A stretch of 6,335 bases of DNA from JAZKIX01 sp040384645. GTDB lineage: Bacteria > Pseudomonadota > Gammaproteobacteria > Burkholderiales > Burkholderiaceae_D. Below, piece after piece: positions 1 to 4,167 of this stretch. A program made the translations under genes and the position numbers. Below the pieces are notes generated by a model. That model saw only the letters and a program-made list of their open reading frames with translations. It searched no databases and was not told where the DNA came from. The stretch spans positions 1 through 6,335 of the forward strand of contig JAZKIX010000090.1 of the NCBI GenBank assembly GCA_040384645.1, read 5' to 3'. The first letter of the stretch is position 1; each line of letters starts with the position of its first letter.

Positions 1-12
1 TTTTCTATCCTT

Positions 13-1266
13 ATGGCTTTAATCGTTCACAAATACGGCGGCACGTCGATGGGCTCTACCGAGCGCATCAAGAATGTCGCCAGACGCGTTGCCAAATGGC
101 ATGACGCTGGGTATCAAATCGTCGTAGTGCCGTCGGCTATGTCCGGCGAAACAAATCGTTTGATTGGCATGGCAAAAGAGTTGATGCCGCAACCGAATCC
201 GCGCGAACTCGATATGCTGGCCTCGACTGGCGAGCAGGTTTCCGTTGCCTTGCTGGCAATGGCTTTGCAATCGATCGGTAAGGAAGCTGTTTCGTATGCA
301 GGTTGGCAGGTCGCGATCAAGACTGACTCGGCTTTCACCAAAGCACGCATTCAATCTATTGATGACGTGAAAGTGAAAAAAGATCTGGATGCAGGTCGCA
401 TCGTTATCATTACTGGTTTCCAGGGTGTGGACGACGACGGCAATATTGCAACGCTGGGACGCGGCGGTTCGGATACTTCTGCGGTCGCTGTAGCAGTCGC
501 GCTGCAAGCGCAAGAATGTCTGATTTACACCGACGTCGACGGCGTGTACACGACTGATCCGCGCGTCGTATCAGAAGCTCGTCGCCTGAATACCGTTACG
601 TTTGAAGAGATGCTCGAAATGGCGTCGCTCGGTTCGAAAGTGCTGCAGATTCGCTCCGTCGAATTTGCCGGCAACTACAAGATGCCGACGCGCGTATTGT
701 CGTCGCTGACCGACCCTATGATGTCGCTGGAAGAAGAAGCAAAATCCGGCACACTGATTTCGTTTGAGGAAGATACAAATATGGAACAAGCCGCCATCAC
801 CGGTATAGCATTCAATCGCGATGAAGCGAAGATCACAGTCTTGGGCGTGCCGGATCGTCCAGGCATTGCTTACCAGATCCTCGGCCCGATCGCGGCAGCG
901 AATGTTGAAGTCGACATGATCATTCAAAATCAATCAGTCGACGGCAAAACAGATTTCACCTTCACCGTGCCGCGCACCGAGTACGCCAAGGCAGTCGATG
1001 TCTTGAATGACAGCGTCAAGGCACATATCGGCGCTGCCAGTATTCAAGGCGACACCAAGGTATCGAAAGTGTCAGTGGTCGGCGTCGGTATGCGCAGCCA
1101 CGTTGGTATCGCTTCGCAAATGTTCCGTACCTTGTCGGAAGAGGGCATCAATATTCAAATGATTTCGACTTCAGAAATCAAGATCTCGGTCCTGATCGAT
1201 GAAAAATACATGGAACTGGCAGTACGCGCATTGCACAAGACCTTCGATCTGGAAAAAAACAATTAA
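13..1266 (+). CDS. lysC: Aspartokinase (aspartate kinase), monofunctional, lysine-sensitive type
   Basis: Catalyses ATP-dependent phosphorylation of L-aspartate, the first step of the cytoplasmic pathway to lysine, threonine, methionine and diaminopimelate. The 417 residues show the amino-acid-kinase N-terminal motif KYGGTSMGS (residues 7-15), the nucleotide-site segment TLGRGGSDTSA (147-157) and YTDVDGVYTTDPR (172-184). Two C-terminal ACT domains follow (about 263-340, with GVPDRPGIAYQI, and about 350-415, with GVGMRSHVGIASQMF), as expected for feedback control by end products. Length and layout match stand-alone LysC enzymes; there is no fused homoserine dehydrogenase. The ATG at 13 gives the standard N-terminus MALIVHKYGG, but only 12 bases precede it and no Shine-Dalgarno sequence is visible there, so an upstream partner or promoter lies outside the window. 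No intrinsic terminator is seen between the stop and the tRNA promoter. An internal start may give a separate beta subunit. Confidence 0.97.
   Translation: MALIVHKYGGTSMGSTERIKNVARRVAKWHDAGYQIVVVPSAMSGETNRLIGMAKELMPQPNPRELDMLASTGEQVSVALLAMALQSIGKEAVSYAGWQVAIKTDSAFTKARIQSIDDVKVKKDLDAGRIVIITGFQGVDDDGNIATLGRGGSDTSAVAVAVALQAQECLIYTDVDGVYTTDPRVVSEARRLNTVTFEEMLEMASLGSKVLQIRSVEFAGNYKMPTRVLSSLTDPMMSLEEEAKSGTLISFEEDTNMEQAAITGIAFNRDEAKITVLGVPDRPGIAYQILGPIAAANVEVDMIIQNQSVDGKTDFTFTVPRTEYAKAVDVLNDSVKAHIGAASIQGDTKVSKVSVVGVGMRSHVGIASQMFRTLSEEGINIQMISTSEIKISVLIDEKYMELAVRALHKTFDLEKNN
766..783 (+). promoter_or_regulatory. Candidate internal ribosome-binding site and start for an aspartokinase beta subunit
   Basis: GAGGA at 766-770 lies ten bases before the in-frame ATG at 781 (Met257 of LysC). 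Starting there would give a 161-residue product made almost entirely of the two ACT domains. In Bacillus subtilis and Corynebacterium glutamicum, lysC encodes alpha and beta subunits through an in-frame internal start at about this place, with beta products of similar size. The spacing is slightly long, and purine-rich codons for Glu-Glu-Asp could produce the motif by chance. Confidence 0.35.
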
Positions 1267-1291
1267 GTCATATTTTGATGGCACAGTTTGG

Positions 1292-1320
1292 TTGACCAGA
1301 CATGCCTGAAAAGTTATGAT
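1292..1320 (+). promoter_or_regulatory. Sigma70-type promoter for tRNA-Ser
   Basis: TTGACC (1292-1297) and TATGAT (1315-1320) are separated by exactly 17 bases and each matches five of six consensus positions. Transcription would start near 1327, about 40 bases before the mature tRNA. The promoter begins 25 bases after the lysC stop, so the tRNA need not rely on read-through. Confidence 0.75.
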
Positions 1321-1331
1321 ACTGAACCTTG

Positions 1332-1357
1332 CAGTAGCGGGCAGTGTGAAGCTACTG
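1332..1357 (+). repeat. Inverted repeat in the tRNA-Ser leader
   Basis: CAGTAGC (1332-1338) and GCTACTG (1351-1357) are perfect complements separated by 12 bases. The pair sits between the predicted transcription start and the tRNA, so the precursor 5' leader could fold into a stem-loop ending nine bases before the mature 5' end. It may influence RNase P or RNase E processing, or may be chance. Confidence 0.45.
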
Positions 1358-1366
1358 AAGTAATGT

Positions 1367-1460
1367 GGAGGCGTGGCCGAGTGGTCGAAGGCACTTCCCT
1401 GCTAAGGAAGCATACGGGCTTAAACTCGTATCGTGGGTTCGACTCCCACCGCCTCCTCCA
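1367..1460 (+). tRNA. tRNA-Ser (anticodon GCU, reads AGC/AGU)
   Basis: All arms can be drawn. The acceptor stem GGAGGCG (1367-1373) pairs perfectly with CGCCTCC (1450-1456). The D stem is GCC/GGC (1376-1378/1390-1392). The anticodon stem CTTCC/GGAAG encloses CTGCTAA, with anticodon GCT at 1401-1403. A long variable arm typical of serine tRNAs forms a seven-pair stem (1412-1418/1425-1431) with one G-U pair. The T stem GTGGG/CCCAC (1433-1437/1445-1449) carries TTCGACT. The CCA end is encoded (1458-1460). The discriminator base is T (1457), whereas bacterial serine tRNAs usually have G. It has its own promoter and terminator, so it looks like a single-gene transcript. Confidence 0.97.
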
Positions 1461-1469
1461 AAAGATTAG

Positions 1470-1499
1470 AAGCCCTTGATGAAAATCAAGGGCTTTTTT
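1470..1499 (+). terminator. Intrinsic terminator of tRNA-Ser
   Basis: AAGCCCTTGAT (1470-1480) and ATCAAGGGCTT (1485-1495) form a perfect 11-pair stem closed by a GAAA loop, followed by a T run (1494-1499). It starts ten bases after the tRNA CCA end and is a textbook rho-independent terminator. Confidence 0.93.
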
Positions 1500-1580
1500 C
1501 TTTGGTCGAATTGGATCAAGTCACTTTTACTGGAACAACGCATTTTGAACACGAAAAGAAGTAAACGCTGGAACGGCAGC

Positions 1581-2057
1581 ATGGATACGCTGGCGGTAGA
1601 GTATCTGAATGGTGTGGTTGCGCAAATGACGTCATATGGCGAACGCGTGCAATTCAGTTTGATCAGTGGGGAGAAGCCGAACTACCAGGTCATCAACACG
1701 TTTGATAAAAGAATGACCTTCAATGGCAATCATCATTTGACGAGCCCGCAAGAAGATGAATTCACAGGTAGTAATGCCACCACTGTCTTCACGCTGGAGC
1801 AGATCAAGGCCAGGATAGCCGGCGGCGTTGTAAAGACTGCCAGCACACGCACCGCGCGTGTCAGCTCACGTAGTAGCAGTCCTGCTGCAGCCAAGGTAGG
1901 TGATTTGATCGATGTGCAGAAATACGAATACTTCAAAAACAATGTTCAAAAACTGCCGGAGGGAATTCGAGCTTATTCACAGGAAATCAGTAATCTGATG
2001 AAGAATGGCATGTCGGCGGAAACGGCCTTTGGTGAGATTGTTCAACAGTATTTCTGA
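1581..2057 (+). CDS. Hypothetical protein, 158 residues, family not recognised
   Basis: I do not recognise this family. The open frame extends back to a TTG at 1476, but that region overlaps the tRNA terminator, so the ATG at 1581 (protein MDTLAVEYLNG) is the more plausible start. Its ribosome-binding site is weak, with only GGAA about ten bases upstream. The product is soluble-looking, with no signal peptide, membrane segment, Cys or Trp. The first 80 residues are mixed and polar and include a probable helix, TLEQIKARI. A low-complexity linker rich in Ser, Thr, Ala and Arg follows (about residues 83-106). The C-terminal 50 residues look helical (KYEYFKNNVQKLPEGI to ETAFGEIVQQYF). The strong terminator 39 bases after the stop supports a real single-gene transcript. 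It could be a cytoplasmic protein or a mobile-element cargo gene next to a tRNA, but no integrase is present. Confidence 0.6.
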   Translation: MDTLAVEYLNGVVAQMTSYGERVQFSLISGEKPNYQVINTFDKRMTFNGNHHLTSPQEDEFTGSNATTVFTLEQIKARIAGGVVKTASTRTARVSSRSSSPAAAKVGDLIDVQKYEYFKNNVQKLPEGIRAYSQEISNLMKNGMSAETAFGEIVQQYF

Positions 2058-2095
2058 ATATGAGCTGAATAGCCGGGAAGATACTTTGTCCCCAC

Positions 2096-2126
2096 AAAAA
2101 AGCCCGCAAATGATTGCGGGCTTTTT
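2096..2126. terminator. Bidirectional intrinsic terminator between convergent genes
   Basis: GCCCGCAA (2102-2109) pairs with TTGCGGGC (2114-2121) around an ATGA loop. The stem is flanked by an A run on the left and a T run on the right, which can extend the pairing. Either strand therefore gives a GC stem followed by Us, so it can end both the 1581-2057 transcript and the opposite-strand gene. Confidence 0.9.
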
Positions 2127-2148
2127 ATTTATATCCGTGGCAAGTGTC

Positions 2149-2168
2149 TCGCAATCTTTTGATTGCGA
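2149..2168. repeat. Perfect inverted repeat downstream of the minus-strand gene
   Basis: TCGCAATC (2149-2156) and GATTGCGA (2161-2168) form an eight-pair stem with a TTTT loop, 16 bases past the minus-strand stop. No T run follows on either strand, so it is not a classical terminator. It may stabilise the 3' end of the minus-strand message, ahead of the true terminator. Confidence 0.5.
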
Positions 2169-2184
2169 CTATGAAAGCTGATGG

Positions 2185-2388
2185 CTACACGCGATAGATT
2201 TTTTCACCCGTCTGAACAATTTTGAATTTGGCATCGGATAACGGATCCAATGCGCGTCCATCAGCGAGTTTATAGGTTTTGCTGCCTGGCTCCCCCTCAT
2301 CTGATGTTTCTACCGGGGTTTGAAAAACCTCTACATGGTAACCAGCCCCTGTTTTTCCTTTGGCATCGAATTTTTCTACCAAATCCAT
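2185..2388 (-). CDS. Small conserved-looking hypothetical protein, 67 residues
   Basis: The ATG at 2388 is preceded on the minus strand by a near-perfect Shine-Dalgarno sequence, AAAGGAGA (plus positions 2394-2401), with six bases between AAGGAG and the start; this is the best translation signal in the window. The product starts MDLVEKFDAKGKTG and has alternating hydrophobic and polar residues (YHVEVFQTPV, KTYKLADGRALDPL, KFKIVQTGEKIYRV), suggesting a compact mainly beta protein. There is no signal peptide or membrane segment. I recall similar short proteins in Burkholderiales, with an AKGK start, a KTYKLADGR-like middle and a KFKIV-TGE end, but know of no function. It is probably a single-gene transcript ending at the bidirectional terminator at 2096-2126. 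It is divergent from the flagellar block, and nothing links it to motility. Confidence 0.8.
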   Translation of the reverse strand: MDLVEKFDAKGKTGAGYHVEVFQTPVETSDEGEPGSKTYKLADGRALDPLSDAKFKIVQTGEKIYRV

Positions 2389-2748
2389 AAGAGTCTCCTT
2401 TAGGTTGAGGATGGGATATCCGCTCTCACAATAGCAGATTTTTTCTGCAATTTCGGCATCGGTTTATTGTGCCTTGGATTTCAGGGCGGCTGGCAGGTAC
2501 GGGTATTGGTTATGGGGAAAAGATACGTGCTTTTCGACTTGGTTGTCCAATTAACATCTTTTCTTGGCTTATCAATCAAATCCTGCTTCGCGTTGAAGGT
2601 AAAAATGCCGGGCATATGTATCTGCTTCGTTACAAGCGGCACATAACATGGACACATTCAATAAGCATGATGCTGGGAGAAATTCAGTGCCGACAAGGAT
2701 GGGAAGCATGAAATATGCAGAAAATCGAAAATAATTTGGTCCAGGCCC

Positions 2749-2775
2749 TAAAGTTCTGAGAGTCCCTGTCGTTAT
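2749..2775 (+). promoter_or_regulatory. FliA (sigma28)-like promoter P1, weaker copy
   Basis: TAAAGTTC (2749-2756), an 11-base spacer and GTCGTTAT (2768-2775). Against the enteric sigma28 consensus TAAAGTTT-N11-GCCGATAA it matches 7/8 and 5/8 positions. Start of transcription would be near 2782. The -10 is degenerate and lies in one arm of a hairpin, so it may be a weak or decayed site. Confidence 0.5.
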
Positions 2776-2792
2776 CAGTCTTAGATAACGGC
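2768..2792. repeat. Inverted repeat over the -10 of FliA-like promoter P1
   Basis: GTCGTTATC (2768-2776) can pair along its full length with GATAACGGC (2784-2792), with one G-U pair, around a seven-base loop. The left arm is the P1 -10 element. The right arm read on the minus strand, GCCGTTATC, is itself a sigma28 -10-like string, but no good -35 stands 15 bases from it on that strand. Confidence 0.5.
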
Positions 2793-2826
2793 ATAAAAAT
2801 ATTTTAAATTTATTTTGTTTGGACCC

Positions 2827-2853
2827 TAAAGTTCTGCAAAAGCGTGCCGTTAA
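2827..2853 (+). promoter_or_regulatory. FliA (sigma28)-like promoter P2, strong match
   Basis: TAAAGTTC (2827-2834), an 11-base spacer (2835-2845) and GCCGTTAA (2846-2853) match 7/8 and 7/8 of the enteric sigma28 consensus with ideal spacing. Transcription would begin near 2860 and, if it continues, reach flhD after a leader of about 340 bases. The motA promoter in this window has the same -35 ending (AAGTTC) and the same GCCGTT core, which supports a local sigma28 consensus. The transcript may instead be a short RNA that stops before flhD. Confidence 0.75.
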
Positions 2854-3014
2854 AGATACAAGAGGCTGAGAAAAGAAGATTTTTCGCCGTTTTGATCAAA
2901 TATTTTTAAGAATTTTAGTTATTAAAAATAGTTAAAAACCATTCTTCCAAGTCGTTTTTGGAAAACCTTTTGAGTTGGCAATAAATGCTCAGAAGTAATG
3001 TACAAGCCATTCTC

Positions 3015-3035
3015 CGCTCAATTCCATGTTGAGCG
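3015..3035. repeat. Inverted repeat upstream of flhD (stem of seven pairs)
   Basis: CGCTCAA (3015-3021) and TTGAGCG (3029-3035) are perfect complements separated by seven bases. It could be a hairpin in a long flhDC leader or an operator for a dimeric regulator. No known binding motif is recognised. Confidence 0.45.
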
Positions 3036-3052
3036 TATCGTATGCTGGTCGA

Positions 3053-3069
3053 CGTTTGTAAGACAAACG
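3053..3069. repeat. Perfect inverted repeat, operator-like, upstream of flhD
   Basis: CGTTTGT (3053-3059) and ACAAACG (3063-3069) are perfect complements with a three-base centre. The 17-base span and short centre fit a dimeric DNA-binding protein better than a stable RNA hairpin. It ends 28 bases before the TATAAA box at 3097, so it would be centred about 48 bases upstream of a start near 3109, a typical activator position. Confidence 0.5.
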
Positions 3070-3096
3070 CCTACCGGCCTATTGTCGTCTTCTCTG

Positions 3097-3102
3097 TATA
3101 AA
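3097..3102 (+). promoter_or_regulatory. Candidate -10 element of an flhDC promoter lacking a -35
   Basis: TATAAA matches five of six -10 positions. No recognisable -35 lies 16-18 bases upstream; the sequence there is CCGGCC-like. A start near 3109 would give a leader of about 95 bases. A promoter of this form would need an activator, and the palindrome at 3053-3069 is placed to hold one. A TATAAA in AT-containing DNA can also arise by chance. Confidence 0.3.
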
Positions 3103-3112
3103 AATACCGAGT

Positions 3113-3131
3113 AGTGCCTATTTCAGGCATT
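3113..3131 (+). repeat. Small hairpin in the putative flhDC leader
   Basis: AGTGCCT (3113-3119) pairs with AGGCATT (3125-3131), including one G-U pair, around ATTTC. The following TGTTTCCC is a broken T run, so it is at best a very weak terminator or attenuator. It lies about 70 bases before the flhD start. Confidence 0.35.
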
Positions 3132-3145
3132 TGTTTCCCGAATCA

Positions 3146-3190
3146 GAATGCATTCACTGGCTCACAAATGTGACCAAAGACATTCACAGG
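3146..3190 (+). repeat. Cluster of small repeats immediately upstream of the flhD ribosome-binding site
   Basis: Three elements lie close together: a ten-base palindrome GAATGCATTC (3146-3155); a direct repeat CATTCACTGG (3151-3160) and CATTCACAGG (3181-3190), nine of ten bases identical and spaced 30 bases apart; and between them TCACA-AA-TGTGA (3162-3173), whose arms are inverted complements. The second direct-repeat copy ends one base before the Shine-Dalgarno sequence, so anything bound there in RNA would affect flhD translation. This is not a CRP site: the arms are in the reverse order to TGTGA-N6-TCACA. Confidence 0.45.
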
Positions 3191-3191
3191 T

Positions 3192-3198
3192 AAGGGGA
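3192..3198 (+). promoter_or_regulatory. Ribosome-binding site of flhD
   Basis: AAGGGGA lies five bases before the ATG at 3204 and fixes that start. It includes an AGGGGA core resembling the ANGGA motif bound by CsrA/RsmA. CsrA is a known regulator of flhDC mRNA in Escherichia coli, but one motif alone is weak evidence here. Confidence 0.75.
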
Positions 3199-3203
3199 TT
3201 CAA

Positions 3204-3521
3204 ATGACTAATAACGACATCATTGCAGAAATTCGCGACGCTAATCTTGGTTACCTGATGCTGGCGCAACAAATGATTCGTGCCGACAAGGCAACTGCAA
3301 TCTTCCGCCTGGGTATCAGTAACGAAATCGCTGATTTGATCGAAGGCATGAACAATGCTCAAATTCTTAAATTGGCAGGAGCGAACATGATGTTGGCCCG
3401 ATTTCGATTCGACGATGGCGCCATCCTTGGCATGCTGACCAATTACAACAAAGACCGTTCGCTGGCACATTCGCATGCCGCGATCTTGATGGCTGGCCAA
3501 GCTGTTGAGCAAATAGCTTAA
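3204..3521 (+). CDS. flhD: FlhD, subunit of the flagellar master transcription activator
   Basis: FlhD pairs with FlhC as a heterohexamer (FlhD4C2 in Escherichia coli) that activates class II flagellar promoters with sigma70 RNA polymerase, including those for basal-body genes and fliA. The 105-residue product contains the family core: IRDANLGYLMLAQQMI (10-25), DKATAIFRLGIS (28-39), KLAGANMMLARFRFDD (56-71) and the helical end around AHSHAAILMAGQAV. It is about ten residues shorter at the C-terminus than the enteric protein. The enteric Cys65, which forms an inter-subunit disulfide in the crystal structure, aligns with Ala65 here, and the protein has no cysteine at all. The start is set by AAGGGGA. 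flhC follows after 64 bases with no terminator, so the two form an operon. Confidence 0.96.
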   Translation: MTNNDIIAEIRDANLGYLMLAQQMIRADKATAIFRLGISNEIADLIEGMNNAQILKLAGANMMLARFRFDDGAILGMLTNYNKDRSLAHSHAAILMAGQAVEQIA

Positions 3522-3585
3522 CGTAAATAGCCTTTGCCTTAGTCAATCCGATCAAATTGCTGTAACTCTCCCGAAGAGCGCGAAA

Positions 3586-4134
3586 ATGGCCAAGAAAAGT
3601 GTTGTGACAGAATCGCAAGAGATTCAGCTCGCCATAGAACTGATTAATCTGGGCGCAAGGTTGCAGTTGCTGGAGTCGGAAACCTCTCTTTCCCGTGAGC
3701 GCTTGCTGAAGCTCTACAAAGAGTTGCGCGGCGTTTCACCTCCTAAAGGGATGTTGCCGTTTTCGACTGACTGGTTCATTACCTGGCAACCAAACATTCA
3801 CTCTTCGCTATTCATCGGCATTCACAAATATCTTGTTGAGCATGCGCAGATTTCCGGTATTCATGCGGTGTTGAAAGCGTACAAGCTGTATTTGGAGCAG
3901 GTAGATATGGGTGAAGATGGGGAGCCTGTCTTGTCTTTGACACGCGCCTGGACCCTGGTTCGATTTTTCGATAGTAAAATGCTGGCGACGGCATGTTGTA
4001 GCGAATGCAGCGGTCATTTTGTTGTGCATCGGCTGGATCTAAATACCAACTACACTTGTGGCTTGTGCCATATGCCGTCCAGAGCCGGTAAAACCAAGCG
4101 AGCCAAAATGGATGCGGCCTTGCTGGTAGCGTGA
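3586..4134 (+). CDS. flhC: FlhC, zinc-binding subunit of the flagellar master transcription activator
   Basis: Cytoplasmic DNA-binding partner of FlhD; in the enteric complex FlhC carries most of the sequence recognition. The 182 residues show the N-terminal helical region (QEIQLAIELINLGARLQLLE, 11-30), a central segment LPFSTDWFITWQPNIHSSLF (57-76), and the family zinc site C138-x2-C141-x16-C158-x2-C161 (in CCSEC and TCGLC) followed by the conserved MPSRAGKTKR. Length is close to the enteric protein (192). The ATG at 3586 gives MAKKSVVTES; the ribosome-binding site is modest (GAAGAG about eight bases upstream), so translation may depend partly on flhD. The stop is 33 bases before the methyltransferase start, with no terminator between, though a terminator-like hairpin lies just inside that next gene. 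Confidence 0.97.
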   Translation: MAKKSVVTESQEIQLAIELINLGARLQLLESETSLSRERLLKLYKELRGVSPPKGMLPFSTDWFITWQPNIHSSLFIGIHKYLVEHAQISGIHAVLKAYKLYLEQVDMGEDGEPVLSLTRAWTLVRFFDSKMLATACCSECSGHFVVHRLDLNTNYTCGLCHMPSRAGKTKRAKMDAALLVA

Positions 4135-4167
4135 CCGGATGGTTTAATTTCTGGAAAGAGTGTCTGA

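Larger units (their letters stand above)
2746..2836 (+). repeat. Direct repeat of a 13-base block, copies at 2746-2758 and 2824-2836
   Basis: CCCTAAAGTTCTG occurs twice, 78 bases apart, and each copy contains the -35 element of a FliA-like promoter. Both copies are preceded by TTTGG a few bases upstream, so the similarity extends a little further left. The identity is longer than a shared -35 box needs, which suggests duplication of a promoter segment or a shared extra protein contact. Confidence 0.7.
2389..3203. other. 815-base intergenic region upstream of flhDC, regulatory rather than coding
   Basis: No convincing gene lies here. From 2389 to about 2740 I see only short unsupported open frames: an 80-codon frame from a GTG at 2469, and a 44-codon frame from an ATG at 2512. 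Neither has a ribosome-binding site or recognisable protein character. From 2740 on, the region carries two FliA-like promoters, several inverted repeats, an AT-rich stretch (about 2790-2960) and sequences close to the flhD start, described separately. A long, complex upstream region is usual for flhDC, where many environmental signals are integrated. Confidence 0.7.

Noticed and set aside
19..513. 164-codon minus-strand open frame opposite lysC
   Set aside because: It lies antisense to an unambiguous, fully conserved lysC and has no protein character of its own. The other long antisense frames opposite lysC, flhC, the methyltransferase and motA are rejected for the same reason.
1433..1460. 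tRNA-Ser 3' end as an integration attachment site
   Set aside because: No second copy of the 3' end and no integrase were found within the window.
1288..1479. 63-codon plus-strand open frame across the tRNA
   Set aside because: It runs through the tRNA promoter and the tRNA-Ser gene into the terminator, so it is not a protein gene.
1476..1580. N-terminal extension of the 158-residue protein to a TTG at 1476
   Set aside because: The extension begins inside the tRNA terminator stem and has no ribosome-binding site; the ATG at 1581 is simpler.
2469..2711. 80-codon open frame starting at GTG in the intergenic region
   Set aside because: No ribosome-binding site, no recognisable protein pattern, and an overlapping alternative frame (44 codons from an ATG at 2512) is equally open, as expected of non-coding DNA.
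2784..2812. Minus-strand sigma28 promoter reading GCCGTTATC at 2792-2784
   Set aside because: The only TAAA upstream on that strand leaves a 16-base rather than 15-base gap and lacks the following GTT; the -10 match is explained by the inverted repeat.
2891..2900. TTTGATCAAA palindrome as an FNR site
   Set aside because: FNR sites have TTGAT and ATCAA separated by four bases; here the halves overlap.
2945..2963. Hairpin TTCCAA/TTGGAA as a terminator of a short RNA
   Set aside because: Six AT-rich pairs with no T run following on either strand.
3162..3173. CRP-type site TCACA/TGTGA upstream of flhD
   Set aside because: The arms are inverted relative to the CRP consensus and only two bases apart instead of six.
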